Shown: positions 1-5,973 of the stretch, piece after piece | Layout: every line of letters begins with the position of its first letter | Numbering within the stretch: position 1 is the first letter of the stretch | NCBI GenBank assembly: GCA_027486275.1 | Contig: JAIXPM010000452.1 | Location: forward strand, 1 to 7,463 | Source of the DNA: Sphingomonadales bacterium | Lineage (GTDB): Bacteria > Pseudomonadota > Alphaproteobacteria > Sphingomonadales > Sphingomonadaceae | Reading direction: 5' to 3' | DNA length: 7,463 nucleotides | Program-made: the position numbers and the translations under genes | The notes under the pieces: model-generated | Told to the model about the DNA's origin: nothing | Seen by the model: only the letters and a program-made list of their open reading frames with translations | Databases searched by the model: none

Positions 1-536
1 CCAACGGCGGTGGTGTCCACCTTGTTCTGTTTCATGAAGGCCGCGGCAAAGGCTTCCGGGCTGCCGCCGGGCCAGCCATCGGGCTGACGCACGACCTGCT
101 TGAAGAAATCCGCCCGCTGGGTTCCGCCGATCAGCCCTTCCAGCCCCATGCCGGAAATGATCGCCTTGCCTGGCCGCAGCCCGCGCGCCAGCAGCCGCAC
201 CAGCGTGCGGGCGCCCATCGAATAGCCGGCGATATCGAAATCCGTCAGGCCCAATTGGGCAATCAACGCCTCGATATCCATGGCCAGCACGTCAGGTGGA
301 TAGGCCGCGGCATCATGCGGCGCGGCGCTATGCCCGTGGGCGCGGAAATCCGGCATGATCACCCGATAGCCGGCGCCGGCGATCTCGGCCGCCGCGCCAT
401 AGCGCCGCCAATTCATCTCGCCGCTGGAAAACAGCCCGTGCAGCAGGATGATCGGCCGGGCGTTCGCTGATTCTGGGCCAATCTCGACAACGGCAATCTC
501 CGCCCCGTCGAAGCCGCCAAAACGGGGTTGCGCCAT
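1..536 (-). CDS. Alpha/beta-fold hydrolase, 3' end missing (runs off left edge)
   Basis: The first 178 codons of an alpha/beta hydrolase are visible, read leftwards from an ATG at 536-534. Family marks are the HG oxyanion-type turn in ILLHGL (H33-G34), a PDFRAHGHS segment (residues 62-70) that matches the usual D-x-R-G-x-G-x-S region of this family, and the nucleophile elbow G-Y-S-M-G with Ser106. The catalytic acid and histidine normally lie in the last third of such proteins (about 250 residues) and are beyond the window, so the triad cannot be completed. No signal peptide is visible, so it is probably cytoplasmic. Its ATG overlaps the TAA stop of the DsbA-like gene as TAATG, which suggests translational coupling in the protease/DsbA-like operon. 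Substrate is unknown: esterase, lactonase, thioesterase or haloperoxidase-like enzymes share these motifs. Confidence 0.88.
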   Translation of the reverse strand, partial: MAQPRFGGFDGAEIAVVEIGPESANARPIILLHGLFSSGEMNWRRYGAAAEIAGAGYRVIMPDFRAHGHSAAPHDAAAYPPDVLAMDIEALIAQLGLTDFDIAGYSMGARTLVRLLARGLRPGKAIISGMGLEGLIGGTQRADFFKQVVRQPDGWPGGSPEAFAAAFMKQNKVDTTAV

Positions 537-1291
537 TACCGGCCCTTTTCGGCGCGGGCAGCGGCCACGGATTCCTTCAGCCGGTCAAATCCCACCGCGC
601 CCGACAGGATGCGGTTGCCGATGATGTAACTCGGCGTGCCGGTCAGCCCCAGCTCACGGCCCAGCACCAGGTTCTTGTCCACTTCGGCCTTCAGCGCGGC
701 ATTCTTAAGATCGGCGGTCACCTTGTCTTCGGAAAGGCCCACGCCCTTTACGATGCCCATGGTGCGCGCCAGGCTCACACGGCCGGGGCTGTCGAACATG
801 GCGTCGTGGAACTTGCGATATCCGCCCTGTGTCGCTGCCGACAGGCTGGCCATCGCCGCTTCGGTACTGGCCGGCGAAAGCACCGGGAAATCGCGATAGA
901 TCACCATCAGCTTCGGGTCTTCACGCACCAGCTTTGCCACATCGGCGTGGCCCTGCCGGCAATAGGGACAGGCATAATCGAAGAACACCACCAGCTTCAC
1001 ATCGCCATTGGGATTGCCGGCGGTCGCACCCGGGAAGGGCGTTTCCAGAGCGCTGCGGCTGGCGGCCAGTGCCTTGCGCGCCTCGGCCTGCTCCAGCCGG
1101 GCGACGGCTTCCGGAATGATCTCCGGGTGATTCAGGATATAATCGCGCACGATGGCTTCGATCTCGGCGCGATCGGGGCGCTCTTTTGTCTGCCCGGCGG
1201 CCAGCGCCGCGCCGGCACCCACGCCCGCACTGGCCAATCCCACCGCGACAACAGCGGCCATGCTCAACTGTCGGCTCCAGAATCCTGCCAT
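536..1291 (-). CDS. Periplasmic DsbA-family thiol-disulfide oxidoreductase (ScsC/Com1-like)
   Basis: A 251-residue exported thioredoxin-fold protein. Residues 1-31 form a signal peptide (Arg/Gln start, long Ala/Val/Gly core, likely cut after A-L-A at 29-31). Residues about 40-80 form a charged helical segment containing YILNHPEII, as in the N-terminal stalk of ScsC/Com1-type proteins. The catalytic C-P-Y-C is at 108-111 after VVFFDY, the inserted helical domain follows at about 145-205, and the cis-proline loop G-T-P is at 218-220. It should make or rearrange disulfides in periplasmic proteins. ScsC-type relatives with this motif and stalk can oligomerise and act as isomerases, so oxidase versus isomerase is open. 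I chose the ATG at 1291, which gives a proper signal peptide; an in-frame extension to 1411 would lie inside the upstream protease gene and spoil the leader. It starts 4 nt after the protease stop; a GGAAG at 1305-1309 is a distant ribosome site, so coupling is likely. Confidence 0.9.
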   Translation of the reverse strand: MAGFWSRQLSMAAVVAVGLASAGVGAGAALAAGQTKERPDRAEIEAIVRDYILNHPEIIPEAVARLEQAEARKALAASRSALETPFPGATAGNPNGDVKLVVFFDYACPYCRQGHADVAKLVREDPKLMVIYRDFPVLSPASTEAAMASLSAATQGGYRKFHDAMFDSPGRVSLARTMGIVKGVGLSEDKVTADLKNAALKAEVDKNLVLGRELGLTGTPSYIIGNRILSGAVGFDRLKESVAAARAEKGR

Positions 1292-1295
1292 AAGA

Positions 1296-2642
1296 TTATC
1301 TTTTCTTCCGTTTCTGCTGTTCCAGCGCGTCGCCGGCCACCAGCATGATGTCGTCTGCCCGGATAGAGTCGGGCGTGCCGGCCGGCAAGCCCGCCCGTGC
1401 CAGGCGCGCATTCATCATGGCGCCCATGGCATTGCCTTCCAGGCTGAAGCGTTCCGCCGCCGCCAAAGCCGCACGCGGCTTGTCACCACGCCGATCATAG
1501 ATCACGCCCAACTGGTACCAGGTAAAGGGATTCTCGCGGTCCAGGCTCACGGCCTTGCGCAACAGCGGCTCGGCTTCGGCTTGCAGCTTCGGGTCTTCAC
1601 TGGTCACCAGCGCGTGGCCCAACAACGTGATGATCATCGGCTCGAAGGGCGCCCGCTCGACCGCGCGGCGCAGCACTGGCAGGCTGTTGGCCACTTTACC
1701 GGATTCGAGCAGGATCTGGCCTTCCAGTTCCAGATAATAGGGATCGTAGGGGTTCAATGCGACAAGCCGGGCCGCTTCTGTCATGGCCTGATCAGGGTGG
1801 CCGGAACGGTGCCACGCATAGGCACGAGCATAAAGTGCGGCGGCGGTGTTGGTGCCTTCCGGATATTGCTGCATCACCCGCGGCGGCTCTTCCACAAAAC
1901 CGATCAACTTGCCCTTGATACGTTCGAACTTGGCCTGCAGCGCCTTGTCGGGCGGCGTGTTCCAGGCTGGGTCCTTCTCATAGACAGAAAGCAGATTGGC
2001 GACGCGCGTCGACGACAGCGGGTGGGTGCGCGCATATTCATTGTCCTGCGGGATGGCGAGGCGAAACTCCTGACCCTGCAGCTTGCGAAAGAAGGCGATA
2101 CTGCCCTTGCCCGAAATCCCGGCCTTCGACAGGAATACCGCGCCGGCCTGATCGGTGCGGCTTTCCTGATCGCGGGTGAAGGCGAGGAACTTGCCCTGCG
2201 CCGCTGCGGTGCCCAGTCCCAAAATCGCCATGCCGGCTTCGCCCGCACCGGCAGCCACTGCCAGCGCCGCCCCCACCAACGACAGCAGCGAAATCTTGCT
2301 GGCCGGCCCGGCGCCTTCGCCAAAACGCACATTGTGCCCGGCCGCGATATGGCCCAGCTCGTGCGCGATAACGCCCTGCAGCTCGTTCACATTGTCCGCC
2401 GCGGTGATCAGGCCGGAATGGATGAACACATTCTGCCCGCCAGTCACAAAAGCGTTGATGGAAGGATCACCCACCAGCACGAACTGCACGCTGCGCGGAT
2501 CAAGCCCCGCCGCATCGATCAGCGGCCGTGAAATCTCGCGGAAAAACGCCTCCGTTTCGGCGTCGCGCAGGATGGACTGCGCCCAAGCCGGGCCGGGAAG
2601 GAGCGCCAGGGCCAGCGCCAGCAGAGAAACAAGGATGCGCAT
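1296..2642 (-). CDS. Exported M48 metalloprotease with C-terminal TPR-like region (BepA/YfgC-like)
   Basis: A 448-residue periplasmic zinc metalloprotease. The signal peptide is residues 1-21, with a Leu/Ala core and an A-W-A cleavage site. The M48 domain spans about 25-225. The zinc-binding H-E-L-G-H is at 94-98 with Glu95 as catalytic base, the downstream glutamate/aspartate element lies in E-S-R-T-D (160-164), and the conserved T-H-P-L-S-S-T-R is at 206-213. A small-residue hydrophobic stretch at about 118-148 lies between the zinc motif and third ligand, as in membrane-associated M48 enzymes. From about 262 to 415 the protein is helical with TPR-like units (for example around 295-312, 320-345 and 370-395). 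The whole plan matches BepA/YfgC, which degrades or helps fold stalled outer-membrane proteins. The C-terminus is basic (KRKKR). The start at 2642 has a good ribosome site. It heads the protease/DsbA-like/hydrolase group; exact orthology to BepA is inferred. Confidence 0.9.
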   Translation of the reverse strand: MRILVSLLALALALLPGPAWAQSILRDAETEAFFREISRPLIDAAGLDPRSVQFVLVGDPSINAFVTGGQNVFIHSGLITAADNVNELQGVIAHELGHIAAGHNVRFGEGAGPASKISLLSLVGAALAVAAGAGEAGMAILGLGTAAAQGKFLAFTRDQESRTDQAGAVFLSKAGISGKGSIAFFRKLQGQEFRLAIPQDNEYARTHPLSSTRVANLLSVYEKDPAWNTPPDKALQAKFERIKGKLIGFVEEPPRVMQQYPEGTNTAAALYARAYAWHRSGHPDQAMTEAARLVALNPYDPYYLELEGQILLESGKVANSLPVLRRAVERAPFEPMIITLLGHALVTSEDPKLQAEAEPLLRKAVSLDRENPFTWYQLGVIYDRRGDKPRAALAAAERFSLEGNAMGAMMNARLARAGLPAGTPDSIRADDIMLVAGDALEQQKRKKR

Positions 2643-2728
2643 GCGTCTTCCCCTTGCCTAGCATAGTTGAACTTGCGGTGAAGGGGTGCGGCCATAACGA
2701 ACGTGCGCCGGGATGGAGGCTCCCTTTC
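2643..2728 (-). other. 86-nt gap between rpoN and the M48 protease gene
   Basis: This is the largest gap inside the minus-strand block. I see no strong hairpin followed by a T run on the minus strand, so there is no convincing terminator for rpoN. GGGA and TCCC arms near 2712-2726 pair only weakly and lack a T tail. A TATGCT resembling a -10 box lies near 2661-2666, but no matching -35 box sits about 17 nt upstream. The protease gene may be read through from rpoN or have its own weak promoter; the sequence does not decide. Confidence 0.4.
2647..2653 (-). promoter_or_regulatory. Ribosome binding site of the M48 protease gene
   Basis: On the minus strand GGGGAAG lies 4 nt before the ATG at 2642. 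It is one of the better Shine-Dalgarno-like sequences in the window and fixes the start that yields the signal peptide. Confidence 0.6.
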
Positions 2729-4243
2729 TCAGGCCGCCTTGAGTGCCCGCGCCCGGCGGCGCTGCACCGACGACCCAAGGCCCAGTGATTCGCGATATTT
2801 GGCCACCGTGCGACGGGCGATGTCGAAACCCTCGCCGATGAGCAGTTCGACGAGCTTGTCATCCGAGAGCACATCCTCGCCCTCCGCTGCGATCAGTCGG
2901 GCGATGCGGTCCTTCACGGCCAGGGCCGACGCGGTTTCGCCATCGCCGGAGCTGACACCGGAGGTGAAGAAATATTTCAGCTCATACTGGCCGCGTTCGC
3001 ACAGCAGATATTTGTTGCTCGTCACCCGGCTCACGGTCGATTCGTGCATTTCGATCAGCTCAGCGATCTGGCGCAGGGTCAGCGGCTTCAGCTGGCTGAC
3101 CCCGTGCTCGAAAAAACCCTGCTGCAGCCGCACGATTTCGGTGGCGACGCGGATGATGGTGCGGGCGCGTTGATCAAGCGCCTTCAGCAGCCAGTTGGCG
3201 CTGGCCACGCATTCATTCAGGAAGCCGTGGGTTGCCTTGTCCGCTCCGCTGGCGAGTTCGCTGTGATAGTCGCGATCGATGATCAGGCGCGGCAGCGTCG
3301 CCTGGTTCAGGCTGATCTGCCAGCTGCCGTCCGTGCCACGCGTCACGAACACATCAGGCACCACCGGCGTGCCGGTTTCCCCGCCGTAACGCAGGCCGGG
3401 CTTGGGGTCATAGGATTTCAGTTCGCGGATCATGTCCACGATATCCTCGCGGTCCAGTTTGCACAGTCGCATCAGGCCGGCCATGTCGCCGCGCGCCACC
3501 AGATCGAGATTGTTCAGCAGCTTTTCCATCGCCGGGTCGCAGCGATCAGCGGCGCGGGCCTGGGCGATCAGGCATTCTGAAAGGTTGCGCGCGGCCACAC
3601 CGGCCGGATCGAACATCTGCACCTCGCGCAGCACCGCTTCGGCCCGCGCTGGCGACACGTCCAGCCGGTCGGCAATCTCCTCCAGCGGTTCCACCAGATA
3701 GCCGGCTTCATCCAGCCCATCGATGATGAAGCGGGCAATGGCCAGCTCGATGCCGTCAAAGCGGGCTGTTGCCTGTGCTTCCAGCACTTCGGTCAGCCCG
3801 GCTTCGCCACCGGCCATCCGCTCGAAATCCGGGCCGTCGTCCTCGCTGCCGGCCTGCGCCGCGCGTTCACCCCAATCCGCGGGCTGGTCCGACGTGCAAT
3901 CATGATGGAAACGCTCACCGGTGTAATCGGCTTCCAACGGGCCATCGCCGCCGCCGATGCCATCACGCAGCAAGGCTTCAAGCCCCGCGCTGCTGGCATC
4001 GTCAAATGCGGGGTCAAACACAGGCAGGGCATCGGGCGGTGCGTCCACCCCGCTTGGCCCGGCCGGTTCCTGCGGCTCGGCGGCATCGCCGGCGGCGAGC
4101 AGGGGATTGCGCTCCAGCTCCTCGGCGATCCAGCCTTCCAGTTCGACATTGGTCAGTGTCAGCAGCTTGATCGCCAGCTGCAGCTGCGGGGTCATCACCA
4201 GCTGCTGCGATTGCCTCAGCTCAAGGCGCGGCCCCAAGCCCAT
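2729..4243 (-). CDS. rpoN: RNA polymerase sigma-54 factor
   Basis: A 504-residue full-length sigma-54, which directs RNA polymerase to -24/-12 promoters and needs an AAA+ activator to open DNA. Region I (1-50) is the Gln/Leu-rich activator-interaction segment beginning MGLGPRLELRQSQQL and ending near ERNPLL. Region II (about 51-145) is an acidic, Gly/Pro-rich, poorly conserved linker. Region III holds the core-binding domain (about 146-330) and the DNA-binding domain, with a helix-turn-helix at about 388-410 (RQIAELIEMHESTVSRV), the K-Y-F-F-T-S-G block at 423-429, and the diagnostic RpoN box ARRTVAKYRE at 476-485, which reads -24. All key parts are intact and length is typical. The ATG at 4243 lies 27 nt after the lptB stop, with GGGGG-rich sequence before it. 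The lptB-rpoN pairing is the widespread proteobacterial arrangement. The usual downstream hpf/ptsN genes are absent; an M48 protease gene follows instead. Confidence 0.98.
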   Translation of the reverse strand: MGLGPRLELRQSQQLVMTPQLQLAIKLLTLTNVELEGWIAEELERNPLLAAGDAAEPQEPAGPSGVDAPPDALPVFDPAFDDASSAGLEALLRDGIGGGDGPLEADYTGERFHHDCTSDQPADWGERAAQAGSEDDGPDFERMAGGEAGLTEVLEAQATARFDGIELAIARFIIDGLDEAGYLVEPLEEIADRLDVSPARAEAVLREVQMFDPAGVAARNLSECLIAQARAADRCDPAMEKLLNNLDLVARGDMAGLMRLCKLDREDIVDMIRELKSYDPKPGLRYGGETGTPVVPDVFVTRGTDGSWQISLNQATLPRLIIDRDYHSELASGADKATHGFLNECVASANWLLKALDQRARTIIRVATEIVRLQQGFFEHGVSQLKPLTLRQIAELIEMHESTVSRVTSNKYLLCERGQYELKYFFTSGVSSGDGETASALAVKDRIARLIAAEGEDVLSDDKLVELLIGEGFDIARRTVAKYRESLGLGSSVQRRRARALKAA

Positions 4244-4270
4244 CTCAGCCCCCGCTGTGCCCCAGCCAGA

Positions 4271-5059
4271 TCACAGGGTGAAATCCTCGCCCAGATAGAC
4301 ACGGCGCACGGTTTCATCGGCAACCAGCGCTTCCGGCGTGCCTTCGAACAGCACGCGGCCATCATAGATGATGCAGGCGCGATTCACGATTTCCAGCGTT
4401 TCGCGCACATTGTGATCGGTAATCAGCACGCCGATATCCCGGGCGCGCAGCTGCACCACAAGCGCGCGGATATCGGCGATGGAGATGGGATCGATGCCGG
4501 CAAACGGCTCATCGAGCAGCATGATCGACGGATTGGCAGCCAGCGCCCGGGCAATCTCCACCCGGCGCCGCTCCCCACCCGAAAGCGCCATTGCCGGCGC
4601 TGCACGCAGGCGGGTGATGTTGAATTCGCCCAGCAGTTCTTCCAGCCGTGCAGAGCGCGCCCGGGCATCGGGCTCCGCCACTTCCAGCACGGCCATGATG
4701 TTCTGTTCCACGGTCATGCCGCGGAAGATGCTGGTTTCCTGCGGCAGATAGCCAAGGCCCAGCGCGGCCCGGCGATACATCGGCAGGCCAGTGATATCAT
4801 GGCCATCCAGCAGGATACGGCCCGAATCCGGCATTGCGAGGCCCATGATCGAATAGAAACAGGTGGTCTTGCCGGCGCCATTGGGACCCAGCAGGCCGAC
4901 AACTTCGCCCCGCCGCACCGAAAGCGACACGTCGCGCAGAACGACCCGCTTGTCATATTTCTTGCCGATGCCATCAACCGAAAGCCCACGCAGCACGGGG
5001 CCGCCCGCTTGCTCGCGCTGCTGTTCGCGTTGTTCCATTACCTCGGTATCGGCCATCAT
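4271..5059 (-). CDS. lptB: LPS export ABC transporter ATP-binding protein
   Basis: A 262-residue cytoplasmic ATPase that, with LptF and LptG, extracts lipopolysaccharide from the inner membrane and pushes it along the Lpt bridge. All ABC motifs are present: Walker A G-P-N-G-A-G-K-T at 58-65, Q-loop Gln107 in YLPQETSIF, signature LSGGERRR at 159-166, Walker B IMLLDEP at 179-185 with Glu184, and the switch His216 in TDHNVRETL. The DHNVRET and the end YLGEDF are typical of LptB rather than of amino-acid ABC ATPases. The first 25 residues form an extra Glu/Gln/Arg-rich tail before the ABC domain. I chose the first of two adjacent ATGs at 5059 because GGAG sits 8 nt upstream; the frame is open to an ATG at 5182 but that start has no ribosome site and is not LptB-like. 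lptA and lptC are not immediately upstream; a divergent TSUP gene is. Confidence 0.97.
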   Translation of the reverse strand: MMADTEVMEQREQQREQAGGPVLRGLSVDGIGKKYDKRVVLRDVSLSVRRGEVVGLLGPNGAGKTTCFYSIMGLAMPDSGRILLDGHDITGLPMYRRAALGLGYLPQETSIFRGMTVEQNIMAVLEVAEPDARARSARLEELLGEFNITRLRAAPAMALSGGERRRVEIARALAANPSIMLLDEPFAGIDPISIADIRALVVQLRARDIGVLITDHNVRETLEIVNRACIIYDGRVLFEGTPEALVADETVRRVYLGEDFTL

Positions 5060-5067
5060 TGAATCTG

Positions 5068-5071
5068 CTCC
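5068..5071 (-). promoter_or_regulatory. Ribosome binding site of lptB
   Basis: GGAG on the minus strand, 8 nt before the ATGATG at 5059-5054. It supports this start over the in-frame ATGs at 5182, 5095 and 5038. The 5095 ATG has no purine-rich site before it, and the GAGG before 5038 is only 2 nt away. Confidence 0.6.
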
Positions 5072-5105
5072 AGCCAATTGGCGCGAAATTTGCATGTCGG
5101 AGGGT

Positions 5106-5134
5106 AAACTATCGTGAATGCGTCGCCACGCCAA
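5106..5134 (-). promoter_or_regulatory. Candidate sigma-70-type promoter for lptB-rpoN
   Basis: On the minus strand TTGGCG (5134-5129) and TAGTTT (5111-5106) are separated by 17 nt, in the 146-nt divergent region. The -35 match is fair (4 of 6) and the -10 match is poor (3 of 6), though alphaproteobacterial -10 boxes are often weak. It would give a leader of about 40 nt before the lptB ATG. This is a guess from spacing and position. Confidence 0.25.
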
Positions 5135-5148
5135 GGCGGCTAAGTGGC
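5125..5148. repeat. Short inverted repeat in the lptB/TSUP divergent region
   Basis: GCCAC at 5125-5129 pairs with GTGGC at 5144-5148 across 14 nt, and GCC/GGC at 5130-5132 and 5135-5137 forms a smaller palindrome inside the left half. It overlaps the candidate lptB -35 box, so it could be an operator for either divergent gene. The 5-nt arms are short enough to arise by chance in GC-rich DNA. Confidence 0.25.
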
Positions 5149-5205
5149 AAAACCCGTGATTTCTGTTGCCAATCCGGAGCATTTGCAGGAACAGCCCCGG
5201 CCATC

Positions 5206-5973
5206 ATGGGCGCGGCGTTGAATTTTTCCGATCCGGCGATGCTGGCCTTGCTGCTGGGCGCTGGCCTTTGGGCGGGCGCCCAGAATGCCTTGGCGGGCGG
5301 CGGCAGCTTCATCACCTTGCCGGCCCTGATCGCTGCCGGGCTGGATCCCAAACTGGCCAATATCACCTCCACCATGGCGCTGTTTCCCGGCCAGATCACC
5401 ACCGGCATCGCCGGACGAAAACTGGTGGCCGGGGCCGATCGTCTGTCATTCAAGGCGCTGGCCGCCATCGCGCTTATCGGCGGGGTGGCCGGAGCATTGC
5501 TGCTCAATGCGACTCCCACACGTGTGTTTGCCGCCATGGTGCCGTGGCTGGTGCTGTTGGCCACCGCCGTTTTTGCCTGGGGCAGCTTTGGCCCGAAGAA
5601 GTCCGCCGACCGCCCGCCGCCACCGGCGTGGGTGACCGTGCTCACCCAATCGACCATCGGGATCTACAGCGGCTTTTTCGGGGGCGGCGCCGGCATCATG
5701 ACACTGGCCAGTCTCACCATCGCCGGCCTGCCGGTACGGTATGCTGGTGGCACCAAGAATGTGCTGGTCTCACTGTCCAACACCACGGCAGCCATCCTGT
5801 TCGCGCTCACCGGCAATGTCGCCTGGATGCACGCGCTGGTGGTCGGCATCGGCGCGATGGCTGGCGGCTATGTCGGCGCGAAGGCGCTGGCGGTGGTGCC
5901 GGAAAAGGGCCTGAAAATCGCGGTGATCCTTATCGGCCTCGGCCTGACAGTCGGGCTGTTCCTGCGCGCCTAA
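5206..5973 (+). CDS. TSUP (TauE/SafE, former DUF81) family membrane transporter
   Basis: A 255-residue inner-membrane protein with about eight hydrophobic segments, ending in a short LFLRA tail. It shows the internal duplication of the family: a glycine-rich N-A-L-A-G-G-G-S motif at 28-34 followed by FITLPAL, echoed by G-F-F-G-G-G-A-G at 156-163 followed by IMTLASL, with a Pro-rich cytoplasmic-type loop (about 130-141) between halves. TSUP proteins move small, often sulfur- or carbon-containing anions such as sulfite, sulfoacetate or thiosulfate across the membrane; the substrate here cannot be read from sequence. The ATG at 5206 starts just before the first membrane span. Its ribosome site is weak (AGGA at 5187-5190, 15 nt away), so the start is less sure than the family. 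A TTG-started extension back to 5059 would overlap the lptB start and is unlikely. It is the only plus-strand gene and converges on ftsK. Confidence 0.9.
   Translation: MGAALNFSDPAMLALLLGAGLWAGAQNALAGGGSFITLPALIAAGLDPKLANITSTMALFPGQITTGIAGRKLVAGADRLSFKALAAIALIGGVAGALLLNATPTRVFAAMVPWLVLLATAVFAWGSFGPKKSADRPPPPAWVTVLTQSTIGIYSGFFGGGAGIMTLASLTIAGLPVRYAGGTKNVLVSLSNTTAAILFALTGNVAWMHALVVGIGAMAGGYVGAKALAVVPEKGLKIAVILIGLGLTVGLFLRA

Larger units (their letters stand above)
5060..5205. promoter_or_regulatory. Divergent intergenic region between lptB and the TSUP gene
   Basis: These 146 nt separate two genes transcribed away from each other, so promoters for both must lie here or overlap the gene starts. 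The stretch is a little more AT-rich than its surroundings. It holds the lptB ribosome site, one candidate leftward promoter and a short inverted repeat. I could not find a credible rightward promoter for the TSUP gene by eye, nor a -24/-12 sigma-54 site. Confidence 0.6.

Noticed and set aside
1032..1039. GGGAAGGG on the plus strand, matching the E. coli FtsK-orienting KOPS consensus GGGNAGGG
   Set aside because: A single hit of a degenerate 8-mer inside a coding region is expected by chance in GC-rich DNA, and the KOPS sequence of this lineage is unknown.
1292..1411. An in-frame extension of the DsbA-like protein to 1411
   Set aside because: It lies entirely inside the protease coding sequence and would bury the clear signal peptide that begins at 1291.
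1152..2531. A long plus-strand open frame (459 codons) opposite the M48 protease and DsbA-like genes
   Set aside because: It is antisense to two well-supported genes, its translation is rich in His, Arg and Gln without recognisable domains, and GC-rich third positions routinely create such shadow frames.
2710..2728. Possible terminator hairpin after rpoN
   Set aside because: The arms are about 4 nt long and no T run follows on the minus strand.
3902..5062. A plus-strand open frame (386 codons) opposite the 5' part of rpoN and all of lptB
   Set aside because: It mirrors the codon bias of two certain genes; no domain, signal or ribosome site supports it.
5060..5182. An in-frame N-terminal extension of LptB to an ATG at 5182
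   Set aside because: The extra residues do not resemble LptB, no ribosome site precedes that ATG, and the start at 5059 has GGAG at good spacing.
5738..5760. TGGCAC within the TSUP gene as a possible sigma-54 (-24) element near rpoN
   Set aside because: There is no proper -12 TTGC element at the required spacing, and it lies inside a coding region.
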